64,000 bases of DNA from assembly GCA_015485355.1 (NCBI GenBank), contig WFTQ01000025.1, forward strand, positions 32,068 to 96,067. Direction: 5' to 3'. The notes under the pieces were generated by a model, which worked only from the letters and a program-made list of their open reading frames with translations, had not been told where the DNA came from and ran no database searches. Both the position numbers and the translations under genes were made by a program. Position 1 is the first letter of the stretch. Each line of letters starts with the position of its first letter. The DNA comes from a bacterium (GTDB taxonomy: Bacteria; Calditrichota; Calditrichia; RBG-13-44-9; J042). Positions 26,930 to 35,170 of the stretch are shown here, in pieces.

Positions 26930-27394
26930 TTAATTGGTCTCCCGCAATTTGCGGAAAAAGTCGGTTAAAATTAAGGCACATTTCGATTCCAAAATACCGG
27001 AGACCACCTCGGCGCGATGATTCAGGCGTTTATCCTGCACAATATTGTACACCGTGCCGCAGGCCCCCGCCTTGGGATCGCCGGCCCCGTAAACCAGCAA
27101 CGGGATGCGTGCCAGCACAATGGCACCGGCACACATGGAACATGGTTCCAGGGTCACATATAAGGCGGTATCCAGCAGCCGCCAGGAACCCAGATAATCC
27201 GCCGCTGCGGTGATAGCCAGCATCTCGGCATGGGCTGTGGGATCCTGTAACGTCTCCGTCAGATTGTGACCCCGACCTATTATCCGGTTTTCAAAGACCA
27301 CCACCGCACCGATGGGAACTTCGCCCTTTTGATAGGCCTTCTCCGCCTCCGAGAAGGCCTGTTCCATCCAGTATTCGTGCGATCGGCTGAGCAT
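26930..27394 (-). CDS. tadA: tRNA-specific adenosine deaminase TadA
   Basis: Deaminates A34 to inosine in tRNA-Arg(ACG), letting one tRNA read CGU, CGC and CGA. The zinc site is complete: His55 and Glu57 in the HAE motif (DPTAHAEML), and Cys85/Cys88 in EPCSMCAGA. Length (154 aa) is normal. The gene for its substrate, tRNA-Arg(ACG), lies 36 bp upstream on the same strand, and tRNA-Ser(GGA) 5 bp downstream. A strong terminator ends 3 nt before the ATG and no ribosome-binding site is visible, so expression may need read-through; ATG 27367 is a weaker alternative start. Confidence 0.95.
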   Translation of the reverse strand: MLSRSHEYWMEQAFSEAEKAYQKGEVPIGAVVVFENRIIGRGHNLTETLQDPTAHAEMLAITAAADYLGSWRLLDTALYVTLEPCSMCAGAIVLARIPLLVYGAGDPKAGACGTVYNIVQDKRLNHRAEVVSGILESKCALILTDFFRKLRETN

Positions 27395-27397
27395 AAC

Positions 27398-27421
27398 AAA
27401 AAAAGGGAGAAGCTCCCTTTT
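27398..27421 (-). terminator. Rho-independent terminator between tRNA-Arg(ACG) and tadA
   Basis: Nine-bp perfect stem AAAAGGGAG/CTCCCTTTT with a 3-nt loop, then seven T on the minus strand (complement of 27398-27404). It begins 9 nt after the tRNA-Arg gene and ends 3 nt before the tadA ATG. Confidence 0.85.
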
Positions 27422-27429
27422 GTATTGGG

Positions 27430-27503
27430 TGCGCCCGGGAGGACTCGAACCCCCAACCTTCTGATCCGTAGTCAGACGTTCTATCCAATTGAACTACGGG
27501 CGC
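27430..27503 (-). tRNA. tRNA-Arg(ACG)
   Basis: Minus-strand class I tRNA: acceptor GCGCCCG/CGGGCGC with discriminator A, anticodon stem TCTGA/TCAGA, loop CTACGGA with anticodon ACG (complement of 27467-27469), T-loop GGTTCGAGTCC. CCA is not encoded (CCC follows). This is the canonical substrate of TadA, whose gene is immediately downstream. Confidence 0.96.
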
Positions 27504-27914
27504 ACATTGCTTATCCCATAAACGCCCATGAAGAAGAAACGTTTCCCTTCCTTAAAGCGCTGCCCAATTTAACGGACAATTCCAGGTAAATCAACAGGAT
27601 TTTTCAATTCGTCTTTCCCGGAAAGCCCCGGTGAAGTCTCCAATCAACTCCCTGTTGCCGGTCCGACCTGTGGCATCTTCCCCGCCGTCGGTGGAAGAAA
27701 CCCTGACAACACCGGGGTTTTATGCCCTGCCGCCTGTGGATGGGCACGGCATTGGAGGCTTTGCGGCAAAAGAAGCCCTGTAACTTCATATCTTCTGATT
27801 CATCCAATTCATTCGAAAAGGGAAGGTTGAGGGGAGGAACGAAAATTTTATTTCTTTTTTTAAAAAAATGAAAATGGGCATTAAATTTGAGAGCTTACGG
27901 AGGGTAAAAAGGCG
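27504..27914. other. Intergenic region, no gene seen
   Basis: About 410 bp between the divergently oriented tRNA-Arg(ACG) and glutaredoxin genes. AT-rich at the right end, with a TTTTTTTAAAAAAA tract near 27857-27870. No convincing -35/-10 pair and no conserved open frame were recognised; promoters for both directions must lie here. Confidence 0.5.
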
Positions 27915-28163
27915 ATGGCACAACAACCGCGGGTAATTATTTTCACGACGCCGACCTGTGGTTTTTGCCGGGCGGCAAAACAATACTTCATTCAAAAAAA
28001 GATCAAATTTAAAGAAGTGGACATTACGCGGGACGAACGGGCCGCCAGGGATATGGTCCGCCGGACGGGACAAACGGGCGTTCCGGTGATCCTCATCAAC
28101 AATCGTCCGGTGGTGGGCTTCGACAAACCCAAAATAAATCAATTGTTAGGGATTCGGGGATAA
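27915..28163 (+). CDS. Glutaredoxin-like thiol-disulfide protein
   Basis: 82-residue thioredoxin-fold protein with active site CGFC in TPTCGFCRAAKQYF near residue 15 and the cis-proline motif TGVPV near residue 60. Glutaredoxins and NrdH-type redoxins reduce disulfides in the cytoplasm; the short length and cytosolic N-terminus fit. GGAGGG precedes the ATG at a slightly long spacing. groES follows 41 bp downstream in the same direction, so the two may share a transcript ended by the terminator at 28503. Confidence 0.9.
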   Translation: MAQQPRVIIFTTPTCGFCRAAKQYFIQKKIKFKEVDITRDERAARDMVRRTGQTGVPVILINNRPVVGFDKPKINQLLGIRG

Positions 28164-28204
28164 ACAGGAACAACCAGTTCAAAAAATACTAAAGGAGGTG
28201 ACGA

Positions 28205-28477
28205 ATGAAGGTTCAACCCATTGACGATCGCTTGTTGATTGAACCGATGGAGGAAACCGAGGAACGCGTGGGAAGTATCATCATTCCAGATACGGCGAAG
28301 GAGAAACCACGAATGGGCACGGTCATTGCTGTGGGAACGGACGAAGATTTGCAGAAGGTGTTCAAAAAAGGCGATAAAGTATTGTTTGCCAAATACGCCG
28401 GCGAAGAGATCAAACTGGATGGTAAGGAGTATCTCATCGTTCAGCGCAGCGATGTGCTGGCTATCGTCCGCGAATAA
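28205..28477 (+). CDS. groES: Co-chaperonin GroES
   Basis: Heptameric lid of the GroEL chaperonin. The N-terminus KVQPIDDRLLIEPMEETEE, the mobile loop GSIIIPDTAKEKPRMGTV with its Ile-Ile-Ile motif, and the C-terminus YLIVQRSDVLAIV are canonical, and the length (90 aa) is slightly short but normal. AAAGGAGG precedes the ATG. groEL, usually next, is absent; a terminator follows 25 bp after the stop, so groES is separated from groEL in this genome. Confidence 0.96.
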   Translation: MKVQPIDDRLLIEPMEETEERVGSIIIPDTAKEKPRMGTVIAVGTDEDLQKVFKKGDKVLFAKYAGEEIKLDGKEYLIVQRSDVLAIVRE

Positions 28478-28502
28478 AGCCTTTAAGACAAAGCTTATCC
28501 CG

Positions 28503-28530
28503 AAAGGCGATCGAAAGATCGCCTTTTGGA
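28503..28530 (+). terminator. Rho-independent terminator after groES
   Basis: Stem AAAGGCGATC / GATCGCCTTT (10 bp) with a GAAA tetraloop, followed by T-rich sequence (TTGGATTTT). It begins about 25 nt after the groES stop. Confidence 0.85.
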
Positions 28531-28688
28531 TTTTCTATCCGTTAAAGAATCCTTTTCCCCACCGGATGCCCCTTCGGCATCCATTTGCTTCACATTTCCA
28601 GCTTCCATTTGAATTATTAGGGGAAATTTAGTATCATTGTCGATGGATATGGACTCAAAACGATGAACCCGACTCAGGAGGTGTAACC

Positions 28689-29789
28689 TTGGCCAGAGTG
28701 GAGTTGGTTGATGTTACCAAAGTGTATGATAACAAGGTCACCGCCGTAAACACTGTGAATCTGGTGATCGAAGATCGGGAGTTTGTCGTGTTGGTCGGCC
28801 CGTCCGGCTGCGGTAAATCGACCTTACTGCGTATGATTGCGGGGTTGGAGGAGGTGACATCGGGGGACATTTTCATCGGTGGCCAGCGGGTAAACGATGT
28901 TCCCCCCAAGGACCGGGATATTGCCATGGTCTTTCAAAACTACGCCCTCTATCCGCACATGACGGTGTTTGAGAACATGGCCTTTGGGCTGAAGATTCGT
29001 AAATTTCCCCGGGAAGAGATCCGCCGGCGGGTGCTGGAAGCCGCAGACATTCTGGGCTTGCAGGAGCTTTTGGATCGGAAACCCCGGGCTCTATCCGGTG
29101 GGCAGCGGCAGCGGGTCGCCGTGGGAAGAGCCATCGTTCGAAAACCCAAAGTGTTTCTCTTCGATGAACCCCTCTCCAATCTGGATGCCAAACTGCGGGT
29201 CCAAATGCGTATCGAGATCAATCGCCTTCACAAACGCCTGCAAACGACCATGATTTATGTAACCCACGATCAGGTGGAAGCCATGACCATGGGGGACAAG
29301 ATCGTGGTATTGCGCGATGGAGTGGTTCAGCAGGTGGATGCTCCCCTCAACCTCTATAACAATCCCGCCAACCTATTCGTGGCTGGATTTATTGGCAGCC
29401 CGGCCATGAACTTTATGGCCGGTATCATTCAGGATAACGGCGGCTTCGTTTTTCAGGGAAAACGTTTTCGGTTTGCTCTTCCCGAAAGCCTGGGAGATTC
29501 GCTTAAACCTTATGTGGGGCGTCGGGTGATTTTGGGAGTGCGCCCGGAACATGTCTACGATCAGCAGTTGGCGGGCCGTCGGCCCCTTACCAATGCTCAG
29601 GAGGTACAAGTGGACGTCATCGAGCCCATCGGTAACGAAGTATTCCTCTATTTTGGGGATGGAGAAAAGAGCTACTGCATGCGTATGAGTCCAGATAAAT
29701 TGTACCGTCCGGGGGAAAAGCTGCAAATTGCCCTGGACGCCCGGAAATTGTTCTTCTTTGATCCGCAAACGGAACAACGCATTGCCTGA
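28689..29789 (+). CDS. MalK/UgpC-type sugar ABC transporter ATP-binding protein
   Basis: ATPase subunit of carbohydrate uptake-1 importers. It has Walker A ([16 protein letters not shown]), Q-loop ([14 protein letters not shown]), signature (LSGGQRQR), Walker B ([17 protein letters not shown]), the switch His (YVTHDQVEA), and a C-terminal TOBE/OB domain from about residue 240, where inducer exclusion or EIIA binding occurs in MalK. The start is TTG with CAGGAGG upstream. No permease or sugar-binding protein gene is nearby, so it probably energises transporters encoded elsewhere. Confidence 0.93.
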   Translation: MARVELVDVTKVYDNKVTAVNTVNLVIEDREFVVLVGPSGCGKSTLLRMIAGLEEVTSGDIFIGGQRVNDVPPKDRDIAMVFQNYALYPHMTVFENMAFGLKIRKFPREEIRRRVLEAADILGLQELLDRKPRALSGGQRQRVAVGRAIVRKPKVFLFDEPLSNLDAKLRVQMRIEINRLHKRLQTTMIYVTHDQVEAMTMGDKIVVLRDGVVQQVDAPLNLYNNPANLFVAGFIGSPAMNFMAGIIQDNGGFVFQGKRFRFALPESLGDSLKPYVGRRVILGVRPEHVYDQQLAGRRPLTNAQEVQVDVIEPIGNEVFLYFGDGEKSYCMRMSPDKLYRPGEKLQIALDARKLFFFDPQTEQRIA

Positions 29790-29847
29790 ATATCCGGCAT
29801 TTTGAATATCCAATGCCCGGCTCGGGAAATGTAACGGGTAAGATCCT

Positions 29848-31350
29848 ATGGCATTGCTGCAATGGCTGAAGGGCAAACGCTGGAACTGGGGCTTCTGGGT
29901 GGGAATAGGAATATTTTTTTTCTTTTTAGAATATCCTGTGAGTCCTCAGATGGCCGCCGCCGCCCGGAAAATGTTTGCCATCACTCTGCTCATGGCCGTT
30001 TTCTGGATGACCGAAGCCGTTCCCCTGGCCATTACCGCCCTACTGCCCTTGGTTCTCTTTCCCATACTGGCGATCATGCCCACCAGCCAAATCGCCCCCA
30101 ATTATGCGCATCATTTGATCTTTTTATTCATGGGGGGCTTTTTGATCGCCAACGCCCTTCAGAAATGGAATTTGCATAAACGATTTGCCCTGAACACAAT
30201 TCGCTGGCTGGGCAATCGACCCCGCTCGTTGTTACTGGGGTTTATGCTGGCTACGGCATTCTTATCCATGTGGATTTCCAATACCGCCACTGCGGTGATG
30301 ATCATGCCCATCGGGCTGGCCGTTATCCGGCATCTGGAAGAGGATAATCGCAAGCTGGCCACGACGTTTGGAACGGTATTGATGCTGGGTATCGCCTATG
30401 CGGCCAGCATCGGAGGGACCGGTACCTTGATCGGTACGCCACCCAACCTGGTTTTTTCGGCCGTGTATAAAAAATTTTTCCCCGAATTGCCCGAAATCTC
30501 CTTCGCCCAGTGGATGTTGCTCATCTTTCCCCTGACGCTCGTACTGTTCGGCGTTACCTACGGATATTTAAGCCGGGTTGTTCTTCGTGGGAGAAAAGAT
30601 TTCGCTGCCCTGCGCCTCAATACCGTCGGCATCGAAAACGAATTGAAACAATTGGGTCGGTTGAATCGGCCTCAGAAGCGTGTGCTCATCATCTTTGGGG
30701 CAACGGCTTTGCTGTGGATGTTTCGCTCGGATATTGCCATGGGTCCGTTCAAAATTCCCGGTTGGCCGGGACTCCTGGGATTGCACAGTCCAATTCAGGA
30801 TTCCACCATAGCCATTGGAATGGCCATGCTGTTGTTTCTGATCCCTACCGGCGAGGCCGTTACCGATACCCCCACGTTGTTGCACTGGAAAGATATTCTG
30901 ACCATTCCCTGGGATATTTTATTACTCTTTGGCGGTGGACTGGCCCTGGCGGAGGGAATTCAAACTACCGGCTTGGCGACGTTCCTGGCACAAAAATTGA
31001 CCTTTATTTCCGTTTTACCAGACTTTGTGTTCATTTTTGGACTCACCCTCTCGGTGGCCTTGTTAACCGAAATAACTTCCAATACCGCCGTGGCAACCAC
31101 CATCTTACCCATTCTGGCTGCCGTAAGTCAGGATGTCCGTTTGCCTCCTTTGATCCTCATGTTGCCCGCCACCATTGCCGCTTCTTGTGCGTTCATGTTA
31201 CCGGTGGCCACACCTCCAAATACCGTCGTCTTTGGTACCCGGCTGGTGCCGATCCGCAGAATGGTATCCATCGGCTCGGTTTTAATCGTCGTGTCGGCTC
31301 TGATCACTGGAATCTATTTTGTACTGCTTAAACGGCTTCTTGGAGGATAA
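29848..31350 (+). CDS. SLC13/DASS-family carboxylate:sodium symporter
   Basis: Inner-membrane dicarboxylate or related anion carrier of the divalent anion:sodium symporter family. About 11-12 hydrophobic segments; the two substrate-binding SNT motifs are intact at WISNTATAVMIMPIG and ITSNTAVATTILPIL, each preceded by the expected re-entrant helix. Length (500 aa) is normal for NadC/CitT-like proteins. Substrate (succinate, citrate, malate or sulfate) cannot be read from the sequence. It begins 58 bp after the MalK-type ATPase gene in the same direction. Confidence 0.92.
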   Translation: MALLQWLKGKRWNWGFWVGIGIFFFFLEYPVSPQMAAAARKMFAITLLMAVFWMTEAVPLAITALLPLVLFPILAIMPTSQIAPNYAHHLIFLFMGGFLIANALQKWNLHKRFALNTIRWLGNRPRSLLLGFMLATAFLSMWISNTATAVMIMPIGLAVIRHLEEDNRKLATTFGTVLMLGIAYAASIGGTGTLIGTPPNLVFSAVYKKFFPELPEISFAQWMLLIFPLTLVLFGVTYGYLSRVVLRGRKDFAALRLNTVGIENELKQLGRLNRPQKRVLIIFGATALLWMFRSDIAMGPFKIPGWPGLLGLHSPIQDSTIAIGMAMLLFLIPTGEAVTDTPTLLHWKDILTIPWDILLLFGGGLALAEGIQTTGLATFLAQKLTFISVLPDFVFIFGLTLSVALLTEITSNTAVATTILPILAAVSQDVRLPPLILMLPATIAASCAFMLPVATPPNTVVFGTRLVPIRRMVSIGSVLIVVSALITGIYFVLLKRLLGG

Positions 31351-31692
31351 ACACGTTTTATCGGTGCCTTCCCTCGTCGGGAAAGGAGGAACACTTTTGG
31401 AACAGCGGCGCAGCGGATTCCGGCGAGCGGGGTTCCGGAGTAAATCCGCTCCTGAAAGCCCATGGCACCGGAAGACGCCTCTCCGTTTTTGGCCCTACAG
31501 GTCGATAATGGGTTGAGGATCGGATGAAGAAGGCCAGTGGCAGGGGATAACCCGGTGTACCGCGCGGTGACAACGGAGGCGGAAAACGGCTGCGGTTAGA
31601 AAAAAAATACTTGCATTATAGGGGATTAGAATTTTATAATTGGCACTATTTTAGCTTAAATCTTCCGCTCGAACAAACCCGGAGAGATTGGG
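31351..31692. other. Intergenic region with promoter for nrnA
   Basis: 342 bp without a recognisable gene. The left two-thirds are GC-rich with no convincing frame or terminator; the right end is AT-rich and carries the promoter listed separately. Confidence 0.5.
31611..31640 (+). promoter_or_regulatory. Sigma70-type promoter upstream of nrnA
   Basis: TTGCAT (31611-31616) and a perfect TATAAT (31635-31640) are 18 bp apart, ending 52 bp before the nrnA start. Confidence 0.55.
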
Positions 31693-32685
31693 ATGACGGC
31701 CGATCGCGAAACAGTATATACGGATATTGTTCAATTTTTGAAAGACCACGACAATTATTTGATCACTGCCCATCTGAACGCCGATGGGGATGCCTATGCT
31801 TCCTGCTTGGCCGTAGCCTACTTATTGCATCAGTGGAATAAGCGGTTTCGTATTATTCTCCATGATGAACGCAAGGAAGATAAATATGCCTTTTTGTGGG
31901 GATGGGAGTATATTCAGAGCTATCGGGAGGGTATGGACGCCTGTTTTTCGGCGGCGGTTGTGCTGGATGTTCCCAGCCGGAAACGTATTGGAGGGCCGGC
32001 GGCCCTTCTACCCGGTCGAAAGGCCTGCATTAAGATCGACCATCATCCTTTCGAAGACGATTTCGCCGCCTTACAGCTGGTGGATATCCATGCGTCGTCG
32101 ACCAGCCAGCTGGTCTATGAAGTGGTGGCACGGAGTGGGATTGAATGGCATCGGGATATCGCCACTCTGCTGTTCACCGGTATTATGTACGATACCGGTC
32201 GGTTTTCTTTTTCCAATACCAGCGCCAGGGATTTTGAGATTGCAGCCCATCTGGTGCCGTTCGGCATCAAACCCCACGAAATTGCCAATCGCATTTTTTT
32301 CAATAATTCTTTCGATTCCATGAGGGTTATCGGTTATGGGCTGGCCAATATGGAGGTGTATCTGGACGGAAAAGTGAGTATAATTTTCCTTCCCCTGGAG
32401 ATCATGCAAAAGAATGAGCATGCCGAAATTGAAGAATTGGCCAACTACAGCGTGGCCATCAGAGGGGTGGAAGTGGGATTATTTATCCGGGAAGTTCAGC
32501 CGGGATTTTTTAAGGTGAGTTTTCGTTCCAGGGGGCGGGTGAATGTCAACCAGGTGGCCAAGGCTTTTGGGGGAGGCGGGCACGAACATGCCGCCGGATG
32601 TCGCGTTCAGACCAATTACCCCGAATTGAAACAACGCCTGATTGAAGAAATTGCGCGTCAACTTCCCGACGGGCCTTCCGGATAA
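31693..32685 (+). CDS. nrnA: DHH-family oligoribonuclease / PAP phosphatase NrnA
   Basis: Degrades nanoRNA and dephosphorylates pAp using Mn(II). The DHH catalytic residues are in HLNADGDAYAS near residue 28, ACIKIDHHPFEDDF near residue 118, and TGIMYDTGRFSFSN near residue 160. The DHHA1 domain ends with the RNA-binding GGGGHEHAAGC motif near residue 300. Length (330 aa) is normal. CGGAGAG precedes the ATG at ordinary spacing. A good promoter lies just upstream. Confidence 0.94.
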   Translation: MTADRETVYTDIVQFLKDHDNYLITAHLNADGDAYASCLAVAYLLHQWNKRFRIILHDERKEDKYAFLWGWEYIQSYREGMDACFSAAVVLDVPSRKRIGGPAALLPGRKACIKIDHHPFEDDFAALQLVDIHASSTSQLVYEVVARSGIEWHRDIATLLFTGIMYDTGRFSFSNTSARDFEIAAHLVPFGIKPHEIANRIFFNNSFDSMRVIGYGLANMEVYLDGKVSIIFLPLEIMQKNEHAEIEELANYSVAIRGVEVGLFIREVQPGFFKVSFRSRGRVNVNQVAKAFGGGGHEHAAGCRVQTNYPELKQRLIEEIARQLPDGPSG

Positions 32686-32777
32686 AGCCGCTGCCTTGGA
32701 AGTGATGGGGAGGATAAGGGGCGGAACACCGCCTTGGGGCGTTATCGGGGAAGAAATCCGGAAAGGTCGGTCGAACA

Positions 32778-33233
32778 ATGAAAACAAATCAGGCCCTTGA
32801 GTCCGTGAAAGAGCCTAAACCTATCGTTCCGGTGTTGGCGGGCGTTATTTTTAACCCGCAGGGGAAAGTGTTGTTAACCCGCCGGCATCCGCGCCTTTCC
32901 AACGGGGGGCGATGGGAATTCCCGGGTGGAAAATTGCGGCCGGGGGAACAACCCCGGGATTGTTTACGACGGGAACTCCAGGAAGAATTGGGTATTGAGG
33001 TAACCGTTTACGATCCGGTGGATGTGGTCACCCATGGTTATGAGCACCAGTGCATTGTATTGATCGCTTATCGCTGTCGTTATCTGGGTGGGGACATCCG
33101 CCTGATCGATCATGACCGTTACCTCTGGGTGGATCCAGGCGAGGTTCTGCAATTCGAACTATCCGCTGCGGATGTTCCCATCGCCCGGAAACTGGTTCAG
33201 GAAACGGCTCGGCCGGATGGGGATAAGCCCTGA
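32778..33233 (+). CDS. Nudix hydrolase (MutT-like)
   Basis: The Nudix box is complete: GGKLRPGEQPRDCLRRELQE followed by ELGI, matching G-x5-E-x7-RE-x2-EE-x-G. The preceding VLLTRRHPRLSNGGRWEFPG region is typical of MutT/8-oxo-dGTP diphosphatases, which clean the nucleotide pool, but other substrates are possible. 151 aa, close to the E. coli MutT size plus a short N-terminal extension. It lies between nrnA and the B3/4 protein gene on the same strand. Confidence 0.88.
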   Translation: MKTNQALESVKEPKPIVPVLAGVIFNPQGKVLLTRRHPRLSNGGRWEFPGGKLRPGEQPRDCLRRELQEELGIEVTVYDPVDVVTHGYEHQCIVLIAYRCRYLGGDIRLIDHDRYLWVDPGEVLQFELSAADVPIARKLVQETARPDGDKP

Positions 33234-33288
33234 GGCATTCTGCTTTGATACCATTGGGGGCATGAGGACCATGGGTAAGGGATCACGA

Positions 33289-33939
33289 ATGGCTATCGAT
33301 GCATCGGTGCGAGGGCGGGTGCAATTGGCGGTATTCGAGGCGGCGGAGCTGGTTTGTCGGCCCCGAAACGAGGCGCTTTGGCGGGAGGTCGAACGCCTGG
33401 CCGAAGCTTATCGCCGGCGGTTTGCGGAACCCTCCGCAGCCAGAGAGTTGTTGCGCCCCGCAAGGGAGCTTTACCGGCGCATTGGGATCGAACCCACCAA
33501 GGTGCGCCCCTCTTCCGAAGCCTTATTGCGCCGGGCTATTCAAGGCAAACCCCTGTATCCGATCAATTCCATTGTCGACGCCTGTAACTATTGCAGTTTG
33601 TCTTTCCTGCTGCCGATTGGGCTCTACGACCGCCGGAAAATCCAGGGGAAGATACGGGCTCGCCTGGGAAGGGAAGGGGAATCCTATGCCGGTATTCGTA
33701 AAGAAACCGTTCATGTGGAACATCGGTTGACCCTTGCCGACGATGAGGGAGCTTTTGGAAACCCTTCCGCCGATTCCATGCGCACGGCCATCAGTGAACA
33801 AACGACTCATATTCTCTGGGTCATTTTTGCACCCTATGAATACCCCCGGGAGCGCTTGCAGGCTCATCTGGATTTTTCCATCGAACAAGTCCTGCGCTAT
33901 CACCCAGGAAGACTACTGGCCCAGGAAATCATCTGCTAA
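33289..33939 (+). CDS. B3/B4 (phenylalanyl-tRNA synthetase-like) domain protein
   Basis: Stand-alone B3/4 domain, the fold found in the PheRS beta subunit and in free-standing proteins, some of which edit mischarged tRNA or resemble tRNA-binding enzymes. Recognisable are VRPSSEALLRRAIQGKPLYP, NSIVDACNYCSLSFLLPIG and the C-terminal ILWVIFAPYEYPRERLQAHL. The ATG at 33289 has AAGGG at 7-nt spacing and begins just before the first strand; ATGs at 33262 and 33271 are alternatives, and a 33112 frame start overlaps the Nudix gene. Function is unknown; no PheRS subunit is nearby. Confidence 0.8.
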   Translation: MAIDASVRGRVQLAVFEAAELVCRPRNEALWREVERLAEAYRRRFAEPSAARELLRPARELYRRIGIEPTKVRPSSEALLRRAIQGKPLYPINSIVDACNYCSLSFLLPIGLYDRRKIQGKIRARLGREGESYAGIRKETVHVEHRLTLADDEGAFGNPSADSMRTAISEQTTHILWVIFAPYEYPRERLQAHLDFSIEQVLRYHPGRLLAQEIIC

Positions 33940-34003
33940 TCTTCTTGCCTATTATCCACCCGACCATTAATTTGCCCGATGGATGATAGTCAGAGGATGA
34001 GGC

Positions 34004-35158
34004 ATGAAGGTGTCGATACTGGGCGGGGGGTTGATGGGCTATGCGATACTCTACGACTTGATTCACAACGACGGGGCGTTTGAGGACATCTCCGTTGTAG
34101 AGAAGAATGCGGATCGAATCGAGTATTTATGGAAACACTTTCCCAATCAAGATAATCTTTCGTTTATCCAGCTGGATCTTACCGATGGCGAGAAGCTTCA
34201 GGAAACTCTTCTGGGCACCGATGTGGTGATCAGTGCGGCTCCCTATCAGTTTAACCTTCACTTGATGGAGGTGGCTCTCAATATCGGCTCCCATTTTATT
34301 GATTTGGGTGGCAACGAGGCCATCTTGAATAAACAGTTGGATTACGATGAGAAGGCCCGCCGGTTGGGGTTGTTGATGATTCCGTCTTGTGGTTTGGCCC
34401 CGGGCCTGGTCAGTTTATTGGCGATTGACGGCATTCGGAAACTGGATCGCGTGGAGTGGGTGAAGATCTATTGTGGAGGCTTGCCCCAGAGTCCTCGCCC
34501 ACCGTTGGATTATCAGATTGTCTTTTCTCCTCACGGCCTCATCAACGAATATTTGGAGCCGGTTAAGGTCATTGAGAACGGCGAAGTGGTGGAAAAGCCG
34601 GCCCTTTCGGAACGGGAAGAAATTCATTTCCCGAAACCCTATCGCCGGATGGAAGCCTTTTTAACCAGTGGCGGTACGGGAACGTTGATTTATTCCCAGC
34701 AGGGGAAGGTCCAGAATTTGTTTTACAAAACCATTCGCTATCCGGGACATGCGGAGAAATTTAAGTTTCTATTCGACCTGGGATTCAAATCCGATGAACC
34801 GCTGGTTTTTGAGGACGGCCGGGTTTCGCCGCGCCGGATGCTGGAAAAGATTCTGGAAAACAACCTGACCTTTCGTGATCCCGATGTGGTGCTGACCCGG
34901 GTGGTGGTTTCCGGTCGGAGCCAAGAACGCTCCTGCACCCACACCTACGAAATCATTGATGTTATGGATGAGCGTTTGAATTTAACGGCCATGATGCGCA
35001 CCACCGGTTTTACCGCAGCCGTCGTGGCCCAGCTTATCCATGAAGGGAAGATAGCCCGGAGGGGGGTGGTGCCGCTGGAAGAGGCCGTTTCCCCGGAAGA
35101 ATTCTTTTTGCGACTGCGGCGGCGGGGCATCGTCATCAACCAAAAAAGCCAAACCTGA
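34004..35158 (+). CDS. Saccharopine dehydrogenase-family oxidoreductase
   Basis: Two-domain NAD(P)-dependent enzyme. The N-terminal Rossmann motif is VSILGGGLMGYAILYDL (GxGxxG variant GGGLMG), followed by VISAAPYQFNLHLMEVAL and GSHFIDLGGNE. The C-terminal catalytic domain begins at MIPSCGLAPGLVSLLAIDG. Relatives include saccharopine reductases, lysine 6-dehydrogenases and carboxynorspermidine dehydrogenases; the exact substrate is not clear. 384 aa is typical of lysine-dehydrogenase-like members. The M1 aminopeptidase gene follows after 12 bp and may be coupled, hinting at amino-acid catabolism. Confidence 0.88.
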   Translation: MKVSILGGGLMGYAILYDLIHNDGAFEDISVVEKNADRIEYLWKHFPNQDNLSFIQLDLTDGEKLQETLLGTDVVISAAPYQFNLHLMEVALNIGSHFIDLGGNEAILNKQLDYDEKARRLGLLMIPSCGLAPGLVSLLAIDGIRKLDRVEWVKIYCGGLPQSPRPPLDYQIVFSPHGLINEYLEPVKVIENGEVVEKPALSEREEIHFPKPYRRMEAFLTSGGTGTLIYSQQGKVQNLFYKTIRYPGHAEKFKFLFDLGFKSDEPLVFEDGRVSPRRMLEKILENNLTFRDPDVVLTRVVVSGRSQERSCTHTYEIIDVMDERLNLTAMMRTTGFTAAVVAQLIHEGKIARRGVVPLEEAVSPEEFFLRLRRRGIVINQKSQT

Positions 35159-35170
35159 AGGGAGAACCTC

